This document shows, one piece after another, positions 24,333 to 32,405 of a stretch of 64,000 nucleotides of DNA. The translations under genes and the position numbers were made by a program. Position 1 is the stretch's first letter; the number at the start of each line of letters is the position of its first letter. This stretch comes from Terriglobia bacterium (GTDB lineage: Bacteria > Acidobacteriota > Terriglobia > Terriglobales > Acidobacteriaceae), in NCBI GenBank assembly GCA_020073165.1, contig JAIQFP010000016.1, forward strand, positions 32,497 to 96,496. Reading direction: 5' to 3'. Under the pieces are notes generated by a model. It ran no database searches, was not told the origin of the DNA, and saw only the letters and a list, made by a program, of their open reading frames with translations.

Positions 24333-25672
24333 TGGACCAGATGGGAAAGTTTGTAGCAGACGCTGTTCTCGGCATCGACACGCTCTGGGGCGGAGATGTC
24401 ATGTGTCCCTCGGGCACCGGACGCTTCATTGCCGACTCCTGGTTCTCGGATGAGCCTCTTCCCGCTGCTTACACCACTGCCGCGGCAGCCAAGGTGCGCG
24501 CAGGCGGCGGCGTTTCCGGCAAGAGCATGGATCGCGAGGCGGTGATGGAGTATCTGAGCCAGGTAAACCTGCCGGCTGCCATCGCCGGAATTCGCGCGGA
24601 GGCAGGCAAGTTGGAACGATTGCGCAGTCAATATCTGCTTGGCTTGGCAGATTGTCTGGCGACGATGTGGGACCTCGCGATGGAGATACTGGGCAAGGGT
24701 GATCCTGTCCCCTACGTTCGCTGTGTCGAGTCCGTAACAAACCGGCCGCCGGAGCCGTCCCAGCCACAAGCCAGGCGGGAGCGGGTGGCAGAACTGCTTG
24801 GCCGTGCCGGTTATTCATCGTCAGGTGCCGACGGAGTCCTGGGTGCGGTGGATGCATGGCGCCGCGATCGAGTGGTCCCGATGGCGTCGGTGCGAGCGTT
24901 CGGCGCGGCTGTAATCGCCCAGCTTGATCACCTGAGTGCGGTGAACCTGTTGCCCTACCTTCCCAAGGAACTCTCAGCCGTTCCTCGCGCGAACATAGAG
25001 TTCCTTCCCATTAAGGACGCCTGGTTCTCGGGTTCGATGAATTACATCGGGCGGGCCCGCAAGGCAGACGGCAGCCCGAAATACGAAGCGACCTACGAGA
25101 TTAACGCGTCGCTGCAGATTTCCTTTCCGGAGTTTCAGCACCTCGTCAGCCACGAAGTAGTGCCGGGACACGTTACAACCTTTGCCTATTTGCAGGACCT
25201 GTATTTCCGCGGGCGAGCGGGCTTCGAGGCGACGGTATTGACCATGAACACGCGCGCCGCAACCCTGTTTGAGGGGATTGCCAACAACGCGGTCCTCATG
25301 GCCCATGGAGTCACCGAAGTCGAACAGTTGCCGGACGAGGACTTGCAGATCGGTGTCTTGCTGGCCCTGCTGCAGGATGACGCCAAGAACCAGTCGTCCT
25401 ATCTGACTTGGGGCGAGGAACGCAAGCGCGACGAAGTGGCGGCCATCCTGCGGCGCGACTTCCTGGTCACGGAAGAGCGCGCAGACAAACTGTCCGGCGC
25501 CTGGGGGCGGCATCCCCTGCTAGGTCGCATGTACCTCCCGGCCTACCGCTCGGGCACGGAAAGGGTCGCCGAACTGCGCCGGTTGCATCCCGCAGAGCGC
25601 ATTCTGCCCGCGATTTACGGGTGCTCCGGATTGGTTGACATCCGCACTGTCGATAATGTGCTTAAGGGGTGA
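24332..25672 (+). CDS. putative zinc metallopeptidase (HExxPGH), DUF885-like
   Basis: 446 residues from ATG 24332, which overlaps the OPT stop (TGATG). The motif HEVVPGH (His274, Glu275, His280) is a zinc-site pattern of the DUF885/M32-related peptidase group, and FEGIANNAVLMAHG supplies a downstream Glu that could be the third ligand. The rest is helical with no signal peptide. Coupling to a peptide importer suggests that it breaks down the imported peptides in the cytoplasm. Substrate is unknown. Confidence 0.75.
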   Translation: MDQMGKFVADAVLGIDTLWGGDVMCPSGTGRFIADSWFSDEPLPAAYTTAAAAKVRAGGGVSGKSMDREAVMEYLSQVNLPAAIAGIRAEAGKLERLRSQYLLGLADCLATMWDLAMEILGKGDPVPYVRCVESVTNRPPEPSQPQARRERVAELLGRAGYSSSGADGVLGAVDAWRRDRVVPMASVRAFGAAVIAQLDHLSAVNLLPYLPKELSAVPRANIEFLPIKDAWFSGSMNYIGRARKADGSPKYEATYEINASLQISFPEFQHLVSHEVVPGHVTTFAYLQDLYFRGRAGFEATVLTMNTRAATLFEGIANNAVLMAHGVTEVEQLPDEDLQIGVLLALLQDDAKNQSSYLTWGEERKRDEVAAILRRDFLVTEERADKLSGAWGRHPLLGRMYLPAYRSGTERVAELRRLHPAERILPAIYGCSGLVDIRTVDNVLKG

Positions 25673-25720
25673 GGGAACAAGCGAGCCTGAGTGGTGATCG
25701 GGGCGAGCAGCCCGTGAAAT

Positions 25721-26290
25721 CTATGGATCGTAGACTGCGCTGCCGAACCCGGCTTTGCGGGCGGCTTCCTGCATGTCCTCGAGCTTCTTCTTCTGCTCGT
25801 CCAGTTGTTTCTGCATCTGTTGTGCTTGCTTCTGCTTTTCCAACTGGTACTGGTTGTACTGGACGCCGTTGGTGTAGCGATTGGCTTCCACAAAATGGAC
25901 CGAGGCGTTGAGTTTGTCGACCTGGCTCTGCATGGCCGCGATCGCATCCTTCTGGGCTTGGATCGCCGCTTTCCACTGTTCGCCTGATCTGGTCACTGCA
26001 CCAGAGGAGGACTGGTCGGCAGCCTCAGCGGGTTGGTCGCCGTTTTCGCCAACGTCGCTGTCGTCGAGCGCATCGTCGTGCTCGGGCATGTCTTCGTTGG
26101 TGATGACCTTGTGCGCGGCAGCAGCGTCCTGCTTGTCTTGGTCCTTATCTTTGTCTTTTTGTTTGTCCTTTGCCTGCTGCTTCTGACGATTCTCCCGCGC
26201 CACATCGCCCAACGATTGGGCGTAGCCAGCCGTCACCAGCAGGAAGGCCAGACCGATGAGAAGTACGCCGAATTTCCACGTTTGCCGCAT
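25721..26290 (-). CDS. secreted coiled-coil protein
   Basis: 189 residues. Signal peptide (residues 1-24, ...LLVTAGYAQ), then a run of alternating Lys, Gln and Asp (QAKDKQKDKDKDQDKQD), an acidic linker and a long C-terminal coiled coil (about 105-180) rich in Gln and Lys. It should be periplasmic. No catalytic motif. It converges on the peptidase gene with 48 bases between them. Family not recognised beyond being a common acidobacterial type. Confidence 0.75.
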   Translation of the reverse strand: MRQTWKFGVLLIGLAFLLVTAGYAQSLGDVARENRQKQQAKDKQKDKDKDQDKQDAAAAHKVITNEDMPEHDDALDDSDVGENGDQPAEAADQSSSGAVTRSGEQWKAAIQAQKDAIAAMQSQVDKLNASVHFVEANRYTNGVQYNQYQLEKQKQAQQMQKQLDEQKKKLEDMQEAARKAGFGSAVYDP

Positions 26291-26460
26291 GGGAAAACTC
26301 TTTCGTTCCAGGCTCTGGAGTGCCCGGCCTAGTCTGAAATGCTATGCCCAAAAGCACCGGGGAACCACGTTACGGTGGTGCAGAGACCGAGGATGGAGAA
26401 ATGGAAGTGTGACTTTGTTGTTCGTTCGTAAAGCCATGTGGGACAATCGGTTGATCATAG

Positions 26461-28107
26461 CTAAGCGGAGACCCAGTTGCGCCGTTCCATGATAGTCGGG
26501 GGCTCATAGGTCTGCCCCGCAGCGAGGCGGCGTTCTTCGCGTCGGGTGGTCCACAGCAGCACAGGCCCCATCAAGTTTGCTGCCACGCGCGCGACGACGC
26601 CGAACTCCTTCTCCACATCCCGGCGCAGCCGGTGGATCTGTTCACTCACTGATCGGTTAATCTTTCTGAATTCGTGCTCCATCACCCACAGCGCCGCGTT
26701 GTAGCCGCTGCGCAGCTTCGGCATCTCCCGGGCAAACCGCTCCCGCACCCGCGGATCAGGATAGTTCTTGTACCGTTTCCAACCCTGCAGCATGGTCTGG
26801 CAGATGCGATACACGCTGGGCCCATTGCGCTCGAAATCGCGCCAGAACGCCCAGTCCAGGAAGCGTTTGGAGTCGTCACGCGAAATAGCGGCGTGGCGGA
26901 AGTTGAACTTGAACTGGCCATGGACATCAGCCAGGTCAATTCCCTCCAGCATGCGCCCCTGTTCCGACATTTCCTGGTAGAGCGGTGTCCCCGGCACCGG
27001 CGTGTACAGCATGAACTGATGGAAGTCGGTGCCATGGCCGACGGCGTACTCGATCTCTTGGGCAAGATTGTCAGGGGTATGGTGCTCCAGGCCAACGATG
27101 GTTGAGCCCAGCACCCGGATTCCGTGCTCGCGCAACTCCCGGGTCAGGGACAATGTGTCTGCCCCTTGCAGCTTGGCATAGCTGGAGCGGGGGGATTCCA
27201 GCCCCATCCATACCCAGGAAATCCCCAGTTCCACCAGTTCCTCCATGGTGTACTTACGGATCGCGTTGGCCGAGGAGAACACCGAAAGCGCCCAGCTCTT
27301 GCCCGCCTCTTTCATGCGGTCCAGCAAGCGCATGGCGCGCGCACGGTGCAGCAGGAAATTCTCGTCCATCATGAAAAAGGTGTGCGCTCCAATCTCCCTC
27401 TCCACCTGGCTCATCACCTCGAACAGTTCGTCCCCGGTTTCGTAGAAATTGACAAACTTTCCCTTGCCCCCGAAAAACGCAGATGTCGTGCAGAAGTTGC
27501 ACCCCATGGGACAGCCCACGGAAGGAATGATCGTAGCTGCGGTCGCCTTCGGCCCGTCCGGCAAACGTACTCCCATCATCCGCGAGTTCAAGGCCGAGAC
27601 GATGGCAGGATGGCGAATGGGAGCGTGTTCGTCTTCTCCCAGGTACTGCCGCATCCAGGAGATGCCTTCGCCGCGCACAATGTGGTCGGCGTCAATCATG
27701 GTTTCCAGGCCGGGGAGGGCCGCGACGTGCCCGCCGACAACGATGACCGAGCGCGGCGAAAGCTGCCGCACCATGCGGCACATCTCCCGCACCTTGCCCA
27801 CGTTCACAATGATGGAAGAAATGCCAACCACGTCGTACTGCTGCGTGGCCAGTTCGCGCTCCAAGTGCTCACGCGTGGGGAAATCGAGCACCGTGCAGGG
27901 CGCGGAAATGTTCGCCTGAATCAGCATGATGCCCCAGGAGCGGTGAAACATGCGCAGCGAGAAGCCTCCCTGGGCCCGCGTCACCTGGTTGTGATAGAGC
28001 TCCATGGGATTGATGGCGCGGCTTCCGAATTCATCATCTTGCGCGTAGGGTCCGAAAACCGAAGTCAAAAGCACGCGGGCGCGGTTGCCCTTGGGATGGA
28101 TCTCCAT
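26461..28107 (-). CDS. cobalamin-binding-type radical SAM protein
   Basis: 548 residues. The N-terminal part (about 60-175) has the Rossmann-like YDVVGISSIIVN and VIVVGGHVAALPG pattern of the B12-binding domain in class B radical SAM proteins; the DxHxxG cobalamin-ligand motif is absent, as is usual there. The cluster motif CPMGCNFC lies near residue 199, and TP-PGTPLY appears near 368. It would methylate or rearrange an unactivated carbon in an unknown substrate. GGAGGA precedes the ATG. It faces the HAD gene divergently. No other biosynthetic gene touches it. Confidence 0.85.
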   Translation of the reverse strand: MEIHPKGNRARVLLTSVFGPYAQDDEFGSRAINPMELYHNQVTRAQGGFSLRMFHRSWGIMLIQANISAPCTVLDFPTREHLERELATQQYDVVGISSIIVNVGKVREMCRMVRQLSPRSVIVVGGHVAALPGLETMIDADHIVRGEGISWMRQYLGEDEHAPIRHPAIVSALNSRMMGVRLPDGPKATAATIIPSVGCPMGCNFCTTSAFFGGKGKFVNFYETGDELFEVMSQVEREIGAHTFFMMDENFLLHRARAMRLLDRMKEAGKSWALSVFSSANAIRKYTMEELVELGISWVWMGLESPRSSYAKLQGADTLSLTRELREHGIRVLGSTIVGLEHHTPDNLAQEIEYAVGHGTDFHQFMLYTPVPGTPLYQEMSEQGRMLEGIDLADVHGQFKFNFRHAAISRDDSKRFLDWAFWRDFERNGPSVYRICQTMLQGWKRYKNYPDPRVRERFAREMPKLRSGYNAALWVMEHEFRKINRSVSEQIHRLRRDVEKEFGVVARVAANLMGPVLLWTTRREERRLAAGQTYEPPTIMERRNWVSA

Positions 28108-28307
28108 GAGTCAGGGTCCTCCAGCTCAAACCTAGAGACCGGGGCAACGTTTTGGATGTGACAGGCAAACAACATTACAAAAGAATTACAAAGGCGGCGT
28201 TACTAAAGGTGCAGCACACCGGGCCAGAATGGCGGAAAAGTGTGTGCAGAGCGCCACCCCCGTGTTAGTATTCCGCGCTCAAGCGAGCTTTCCTGAAGGT
28301 TGCTCCC

Positions 28308-29006
28308 ATGGCCAAAGACATTGTCGTCTTGTTTGATGTGGACAATACGCTGCTGGACAACGATCACGTCTCCGCCGACCTCAAGAACTACCTCACGCGC
28401 GAGGTTGGGCCGGAGCGGCAGCAGCGCTACTGGGCTATCTTTGAAGAGCTCCGCTCCGAGTTGGGCTATGCGGATTATCTTGGCGCTTTGCAGCGCTATC
28501 GCAAGGAGTATCCCCGTGATCCCCACCTGCTCTCGCTATCCCAGTTTCTGGTGGATTACCCCTTCGCCAACCGCCTCTTCCCCAACTCTCTGGACGCCAT
28601 CGAGCACGTCCGCAAATGGGGGAAGCCGGTGATCCTCTCCGATGGCGACGTGGTATTTCAGCCGCGCAAGATCAGGAGGTCGGGTCTGTTCGAGGCCGTG
28701 GCAGGACAGGTGTTGATCTACGTTCACAAAGAGCACGAACTGGACGACGTCGAGCAGCGCTACCCCGCGGACCACTACTTCATGGTGGACGACAAGGTGC
28801 GCATTCTCACCGCCATCAAGAAATCCTGGGGCAGCCGCGTGACCACGGTCTTTCCGCGGCAGGGACACTACGCGATGGACAAAGCCACGGTAGCCAGCTA
28901 TCCACCGCCGGATTTGACCATTGAACGCATTGGAGACCTGGTGAACTACGACCTGGGGGCGCTGGCTGGCCAGTCGGGTGAGATGAAGAGAAGTGGGACC
29001 GCGTGA
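28308..29006 (+). CDS. HAD-superfamily hydrolase
   Basis: 232 residues. The nucleophile motif FDVDNTLLDND (Asp10 with Asp12 as acid/base), motif II ILSDGDVVF and motif IV MVDDKVRI are all present, so it should be an active phosphatase or related phosphoryl-transfer enzyme with Mg. The cap is a helical insertion between motifs I and II. Substrate unknown. It is followed after 45 bases by a SnoaL-like gene on the same strand. Confidence 0.85.
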   Translation: MAKDIVVLFDVDNTLLDNDHVSADLKNYLTREVGPERQQRYWAIFEELRSELGYADYLGALQRYRKEYPRDPHLLSLSQFLVDYPFANRLFPNSLDAIEHVRKWGKPVILSDGDVVFQPRKIRRSGLFEAVAGQVLIYVHKEHELDDVEQRYPADHYFMVDDKVRILTAIKKSWGSRVTTVFPRQGHYAMDKATVASYPPPDLTIERIGDLVNYDLGALAGQSGEMKRSGTA

Positions 29007-29051
29007 GGATCAAGGCCCAGATCCAATCGCAGGGCTTAGCCCCGCTAGCAG

Positions 29052-29468
29052 ATGACAATGACCTTTGACGTGCGCAATCTCGCGGAGCGCTATACCGCAG
29101 CGTGGAACAGCAAAGACGCCACCAGTGTGGCTGCGTTCTACTCACCGAAGGGATCGCTCACCGTCAACGATGGTCCTCCGGCCGTTGGTCGTAGTGCCAT
29201 CGCCGGAGTGGCCCAGGGATTCATGACGGACTTCCCCGACATGAAGCTATTCATGGATGGCCTGTCCGTACAGGGGGACCAGGCTGTTTACCGTTGGACG
29301 CTCGAAGGCACCAACACAGGGCCAGGCGGGACGGGGAAACGGGTTCGTATCAGCGGCTTCGAGGAGTGGCGGATCGGTGCGGACGGGTTCATCGCCGAGT
29401 CGCAGGGGCACTTCGACAGCGCAGATTTCCAACGTCAGCTCGGGCGAGGCGTCGACGAACCCGCGTAG
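29052..29468 (+). CDS. SnoaL-like (NTF2-fold) protein
   Basis: 138 residues. The start LAERYTAAWNSKDATSVAAFYSP and the later TDFPDMKLFMDGL and RWTLEGTNTGPGGTG segments are those of the SnoaL-like cone-shaped fold, a family holding polyketide cyclases, hydrolases and many uncharacterised binding proteins. No polyketide genes are near, so a general role is likelier. It converges on the DUF4197 gene. Confidence 0.8.
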   Translation: MTMTFDVRNLAERYTAAWNSKDATSVAAFYSPKGSLTVNDGPPAVGRSAIAGVAQGFMTDFPDMKLFMDGLSVQGDQAVYRWTLEGTNTGPGGTGKRVRISGFEEWRIGADGFIAESQGHFDSADFQRQLGRGVDEPA

Positions 29469-29496
29469 TCCAGGCGACTACCCCCAAGGGCCTTCG

Positions 29497-30219
29497 TCAT
29501 TTCCTGCCGAAAACTTCTTTCAGTAACGCTGTGGTCTGGGCGGCGGGGTTCTTGCGGATCTGTTTCTCTTGTTCTCCGAGCATGTAAAAGAGGCCGTCCA
29601 GCGTCTTGCCGACTATGTATTTGTCGAGGTCGAACTGACCGGCGAGAACGCTGCCGCCGGGGGCGCTGTTGAGTACCTGGTTGTACTGCTGGACCACGCC
29701 GACGTGTTCCATGGAGCGATGGACGATCGGCGAGAAGGCGGTGGTGAGATCGGCAGAAGCGGTTCGCTTGAAATATTCGGTGGCGGCGGTGTCGCTGCCG
29801 GTAAGGATGTGGCGGGCGTCGTCGAAGGTCATCTTCTTCAGGGCCGCGAGAAAGATTTCCTTAGCCTTAGGAGTAGCCTGCTCCGCGGCGCGGTTCATGC
29901 CGACTTCGAGTTCGTCCACTTTCGCCCCCATGCCCAGCATGCGCAGACCCTGGCCGACCGTCTTGAGCTTCGGTGGCAGCAGGATCTTGATGGCTTCGTT
30001 CTTCAGGAAGCCGTCAGGCTTACCGGTGAGAGCCACAGCCTTGCCGGTGCTGACCTGAAGCGCTTGCTTCAGCCCGGCGATGATCTTGTCGTCGCTCAGG
30101 CCGGAGATATCGCGCTGCCCAAGAGTCTCGCCAGCTTTCTTAAGAACCTCGTCAAGCTGGGCTACAGTGTAGGTAGAGCAGCAGAGCGCAAGGGCGATGC
30201 TGAGTAGGAAAACGCGCAT
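29497..30219 (-). CDS. secreted DUF4197 protein
   Basis: 240 residues. Signal peptide (residues 1-20, ...CCSTYTVAQ) and then the full DUF4197 domain: GLKQALQVSTGKAVALTGKPDGFLKN, IKILLPPKLKTV, FDDARHILTGSDTAATEYFK and LFYMLGEQEKQIRKNPAAQTT. The family is widespread in Gram-negative bacteria and has no known function. It should be periplasmic. Confidence 0.85.
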   Translation of the reverse strand: MRVFLLSIALALCCSTYTVAQLDEVLKKAGETLGQRDISGLSDDKIIAGLKQALQVSTGKAVALTGKPDGFLKNEAIKILLPPKLKTVGQGLRMLGMGAKVDELEVGMNRAAEQATPKAKEIFLAALKKMTFDDARHILTGSDTAATEYFKRTASADLTTAFSPIVHRSMEHVGVVQQYNQVLNSAPGGSVLAGQFDLDKYIVGKTLDGLFYMLGEQEKQIRKNPAAQTTALLKEVFGRK

Positions 30220-30433
30220 AAAGATTCCTCACAGGGAAGAAGTCCAGGGTGATTCTATCGCAATGGGGAGGCAGGGAATGTTCAAATGGGTGAGGGGTGT
30301 GGGTGAAAACGCCTGGTTGCAACAACTATTGCGACTTCCGACCTGGCGCACGGTCGGCACGTTTCAGCTTGTACATCAGCACCGAGTGGAGCGTCAGGAA
30401 TCTTCCTGAAAGAAAACCGCGCAAGACCCGAGT

Positions 30434-31024
30434 TTAGTGGGGTTGTTTTGACCTCTTGGCTCTTGCCAACTCAAACTTCTCTGCAAGAGCAGCTTCCCCG
30501 AGAGCCTTCGAGTGGTCGATGATGAGCTGATAATCCGGGTAATTCTGATGGTTTTCGACGTCAGCCAAGAACGTGATGAGATTGGCTTGCCTGTGAGCTG
30601 GGAGTCCCTTTAAGAGCGCCAGAAATGTCTTCGTGTGTTTACTTCCATACGCGGATGTGGCGTGCTGCAGGTAGCTAGGCGCGTCCGCGCTGTAATGAGC
30701 ATCTTTGCTAAGGGCTATGAGTAGCTTTCCGACTTCGTGCTCGTGGTCCTCAGCCAACGAGGAAAAAACCTCTACGTAGTCATGGCCGTCGTAAAGCGGT
30801 TGCCCGAGGTCAAACAACTGGAGAAATTGCTTGTACGTTTGAGGGAACGCTTCGAGATAACGAGCTTGAGCTCTGGGGTCGTCTGGAGTGTCCCGAAGCT
30901 GAGTTAGCGCGCGACTCAAGTTCGTCGCCGGTGCGGATGGGGTTTTCTGATTTCCGGCAACGTGCGCTGGCCAAAACACCGCGAAGACACACACACATGC
31001 CGTCAACTGGATTCTTTTCACCAC
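30434..31024 (-). CDS. hypothetical secreted helical protein
   Basis: 196 residues with a signal peptide (MVKRIQLTACVCVFAVFWPAHVAG). The body is helical and rich in His, Gln and Ala, with no Cys after the leader and no known motif. The surrounding 30.3-31.1 kb stretch is visibly richer in A and T than its neighbours, and codon choice is more mixed, which may mean later acquisition. No family recognised. Confidence 0.6.
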   Translation of the reverse strand: MVKRIQLTACVCVFAVFWPAHVAGNQKTPSAPATNLSRALTQLRDTPDDPRAQARYLEAFPQTYKQFLQLFDLGQPLYDGHDYVEVFSSLAEDHEHEVGKLLIALSKDAHYSADAPSYLQHATSAYGSKHTKTFLALLKGLPAHRQANLITFLADVENHQNYPDYQLIIDHSKALGEAALAEKFELARAKRSKQPH

Positions 31025-31178
31025 GACTCCCCGATACCTTATTCTACTCAGGCTTCGTCAACTGTTGAAAAATCGCCATTTCACCAGTAAGCCCATCGCC
31101 CCACCCTGCGTGGCCGCTCTCGTGGATAAACGTGCCCGAATTCGTTATTCTTAGGCTATCTTGCGCGGATAGCTGATT

Positions 31179-32405
31179 GTGATAGCTGAACTGTTGCTGT
31201 GGTTCGCGATTGCTGGTCTGGCGAGCTGTACCGGATTTCTGGTGCTGCTTGCGGCGGCGATGCTCCGCTTCCGTCGCCGGCAGGAAACCTATGTCGCGGC
31301 TGATCTCCCGTCCGTCTCTTTGCTTAAGCCTCTGTGCGGTTTAGAGCCCGGCCTTGAAGCCAACCTGGCGAGCTTCTTCGAGCAGGACTACCCAGCGTTT
31401 GAGATTGTTTTCGGCACCCGCGACAGCAAAGATCCCGCCCTGCAGGTGGTTCGAGCCGTCCAGAAGCGTTACCCCCAAGTGCCGGTGAAGGTGGTGTTAT
31501 CCGGGGAACCGGATCGGCCTAACGCCAAAGTGTGCTCGTTGCAGAAGATGTACGCCAAGGTTTCGCACGACTACCTGGTGATCAGCGACAGCGATGTGCG
31601 CGTGGCGCCAAACTATTTGCAGGAAGTGATTCGTCCGCTGCTGGACCACAATGTCGGGCTGGTGACTTGCCTGTATCGGGGTGTACCCACGGGTGGCATC
31701 TGGTCACGCCTGGAAGCGCTGGGCATGTCAATCGAGATGACCGCCGGTGTCCTCGTCGCGGACATGCTGGAAGGAATGCGGTTCGCCCTGGGGCCGACCA
31801 TGGCCACTCGCCGCGACGTTCTGCAAACCGTCGGAGGTTTTGAAGGCCTTGCTGATTTCTGCGCCGACGACTACCTTCTTGGCCAGAAAATTTACGAATC
31901 AGGGCGACAGGTCGTGCTTTCCGAGCACGTGATCGATCATTTCGCGTGCAACCGCTCGTTCAAACCGTCAATCCTGCATCAGCTCCGGTGGATGAAAAGC
32001 ACGCGCTTTTCCCGCCCCATGGGCCACATCGGAACCGCCTTGACGTTTGCGATGCCGTTCGGACTTCTCGGGGCAGGCGCGGGCGTCGCCATGGGACGTC
32101 CGCTGCTGGGCCTGGCTTTGTTGGCCGTGGCAGTGCTGAACCGGCTGCTGATGGCGGTCACCGCGGGTTGGGGTGCGGTCCACGATCGACGCTCGCTCCG
32201 TAACTGCTGGTTGTATCCAGTCCGCGACCTGATGGGCTTTTTCTTCTGGTCGGCAAGCTTCTTTGGCCGCGGGATTGTCTGGCGTGGGGAGCGCTATCGC
32301 CTGGAGTATGGCGGCAAGATGGTACGAATCGGAGGAGCCCCTACCACCGCCGCGCCCACCGCAGAGCCCGCTTCAGCGACGGTTGCTGTAGACCATCTTG
32401 CCTGA
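31179..32405 (+). CDS. hpnI: HpnI-like hopanoid glycosyltransferase (GT2, ceramide-glucosyltransferase type)
   Basis: 408 residues from GTG 31179. An N-terminal span, a GT2 domain with VSLLKPLCGLEPGLEANL, the metal-binding DSDVRV, the DDYLLGQ acid/base segment and a QLRWMKSTRF (QxxRW-like) motif, then three or so C-terminal spans form the plan of HpnI, which adds N-acetylglucosamine to bacteriohopanetetrol at the inner membrane. No other hopanoid gene is in the window, so the symbol rests on sequence alone. Its last 33 bases overlap the convergent GT-C gene. Confidence 0.8.
   Translation: MIAELLLWFAIAGLASCTGFLVLLAAAMLRFRRRQETYVAADLPSVSLLKPLCGLEPGLEANLASFFEQDYPAFEIVFGTRDSKDPALQVVRAVQKRYPQVPVKVVLSGEPDRPNAKVCSLQKMYAKVSHDYLVISDSDVRVAPNYLQEVIRPLLDHNVGLVTCLYRGVPTGGIWSRLEALGMSIEMTAGVLVADMLEGMRFALGPTMATRRDVLQTVGGFEGLADFCADDYLLGQKIYESGRQVVLSEHVIDHFACNRSFKPSILHQLRWMKSTRFSRPMGHIGTALTFAMPFGLLGAGAGVAMGRPLLGLALLAVAVLNRLLMAVTAGWGAVHDRRSLRNCWLYPVRDLMGFFFWSASFFGRGIVWRGERYRLEYGGKMVRIGGAPTTAAPTAEPASATVAVDHLA

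Noticed and set aside
27124..28161. 345-codon plus-strand frame over the cobalamin-type radical SAM gene
   Set aside because: Antisense shadow with no ribosome site or family motif.
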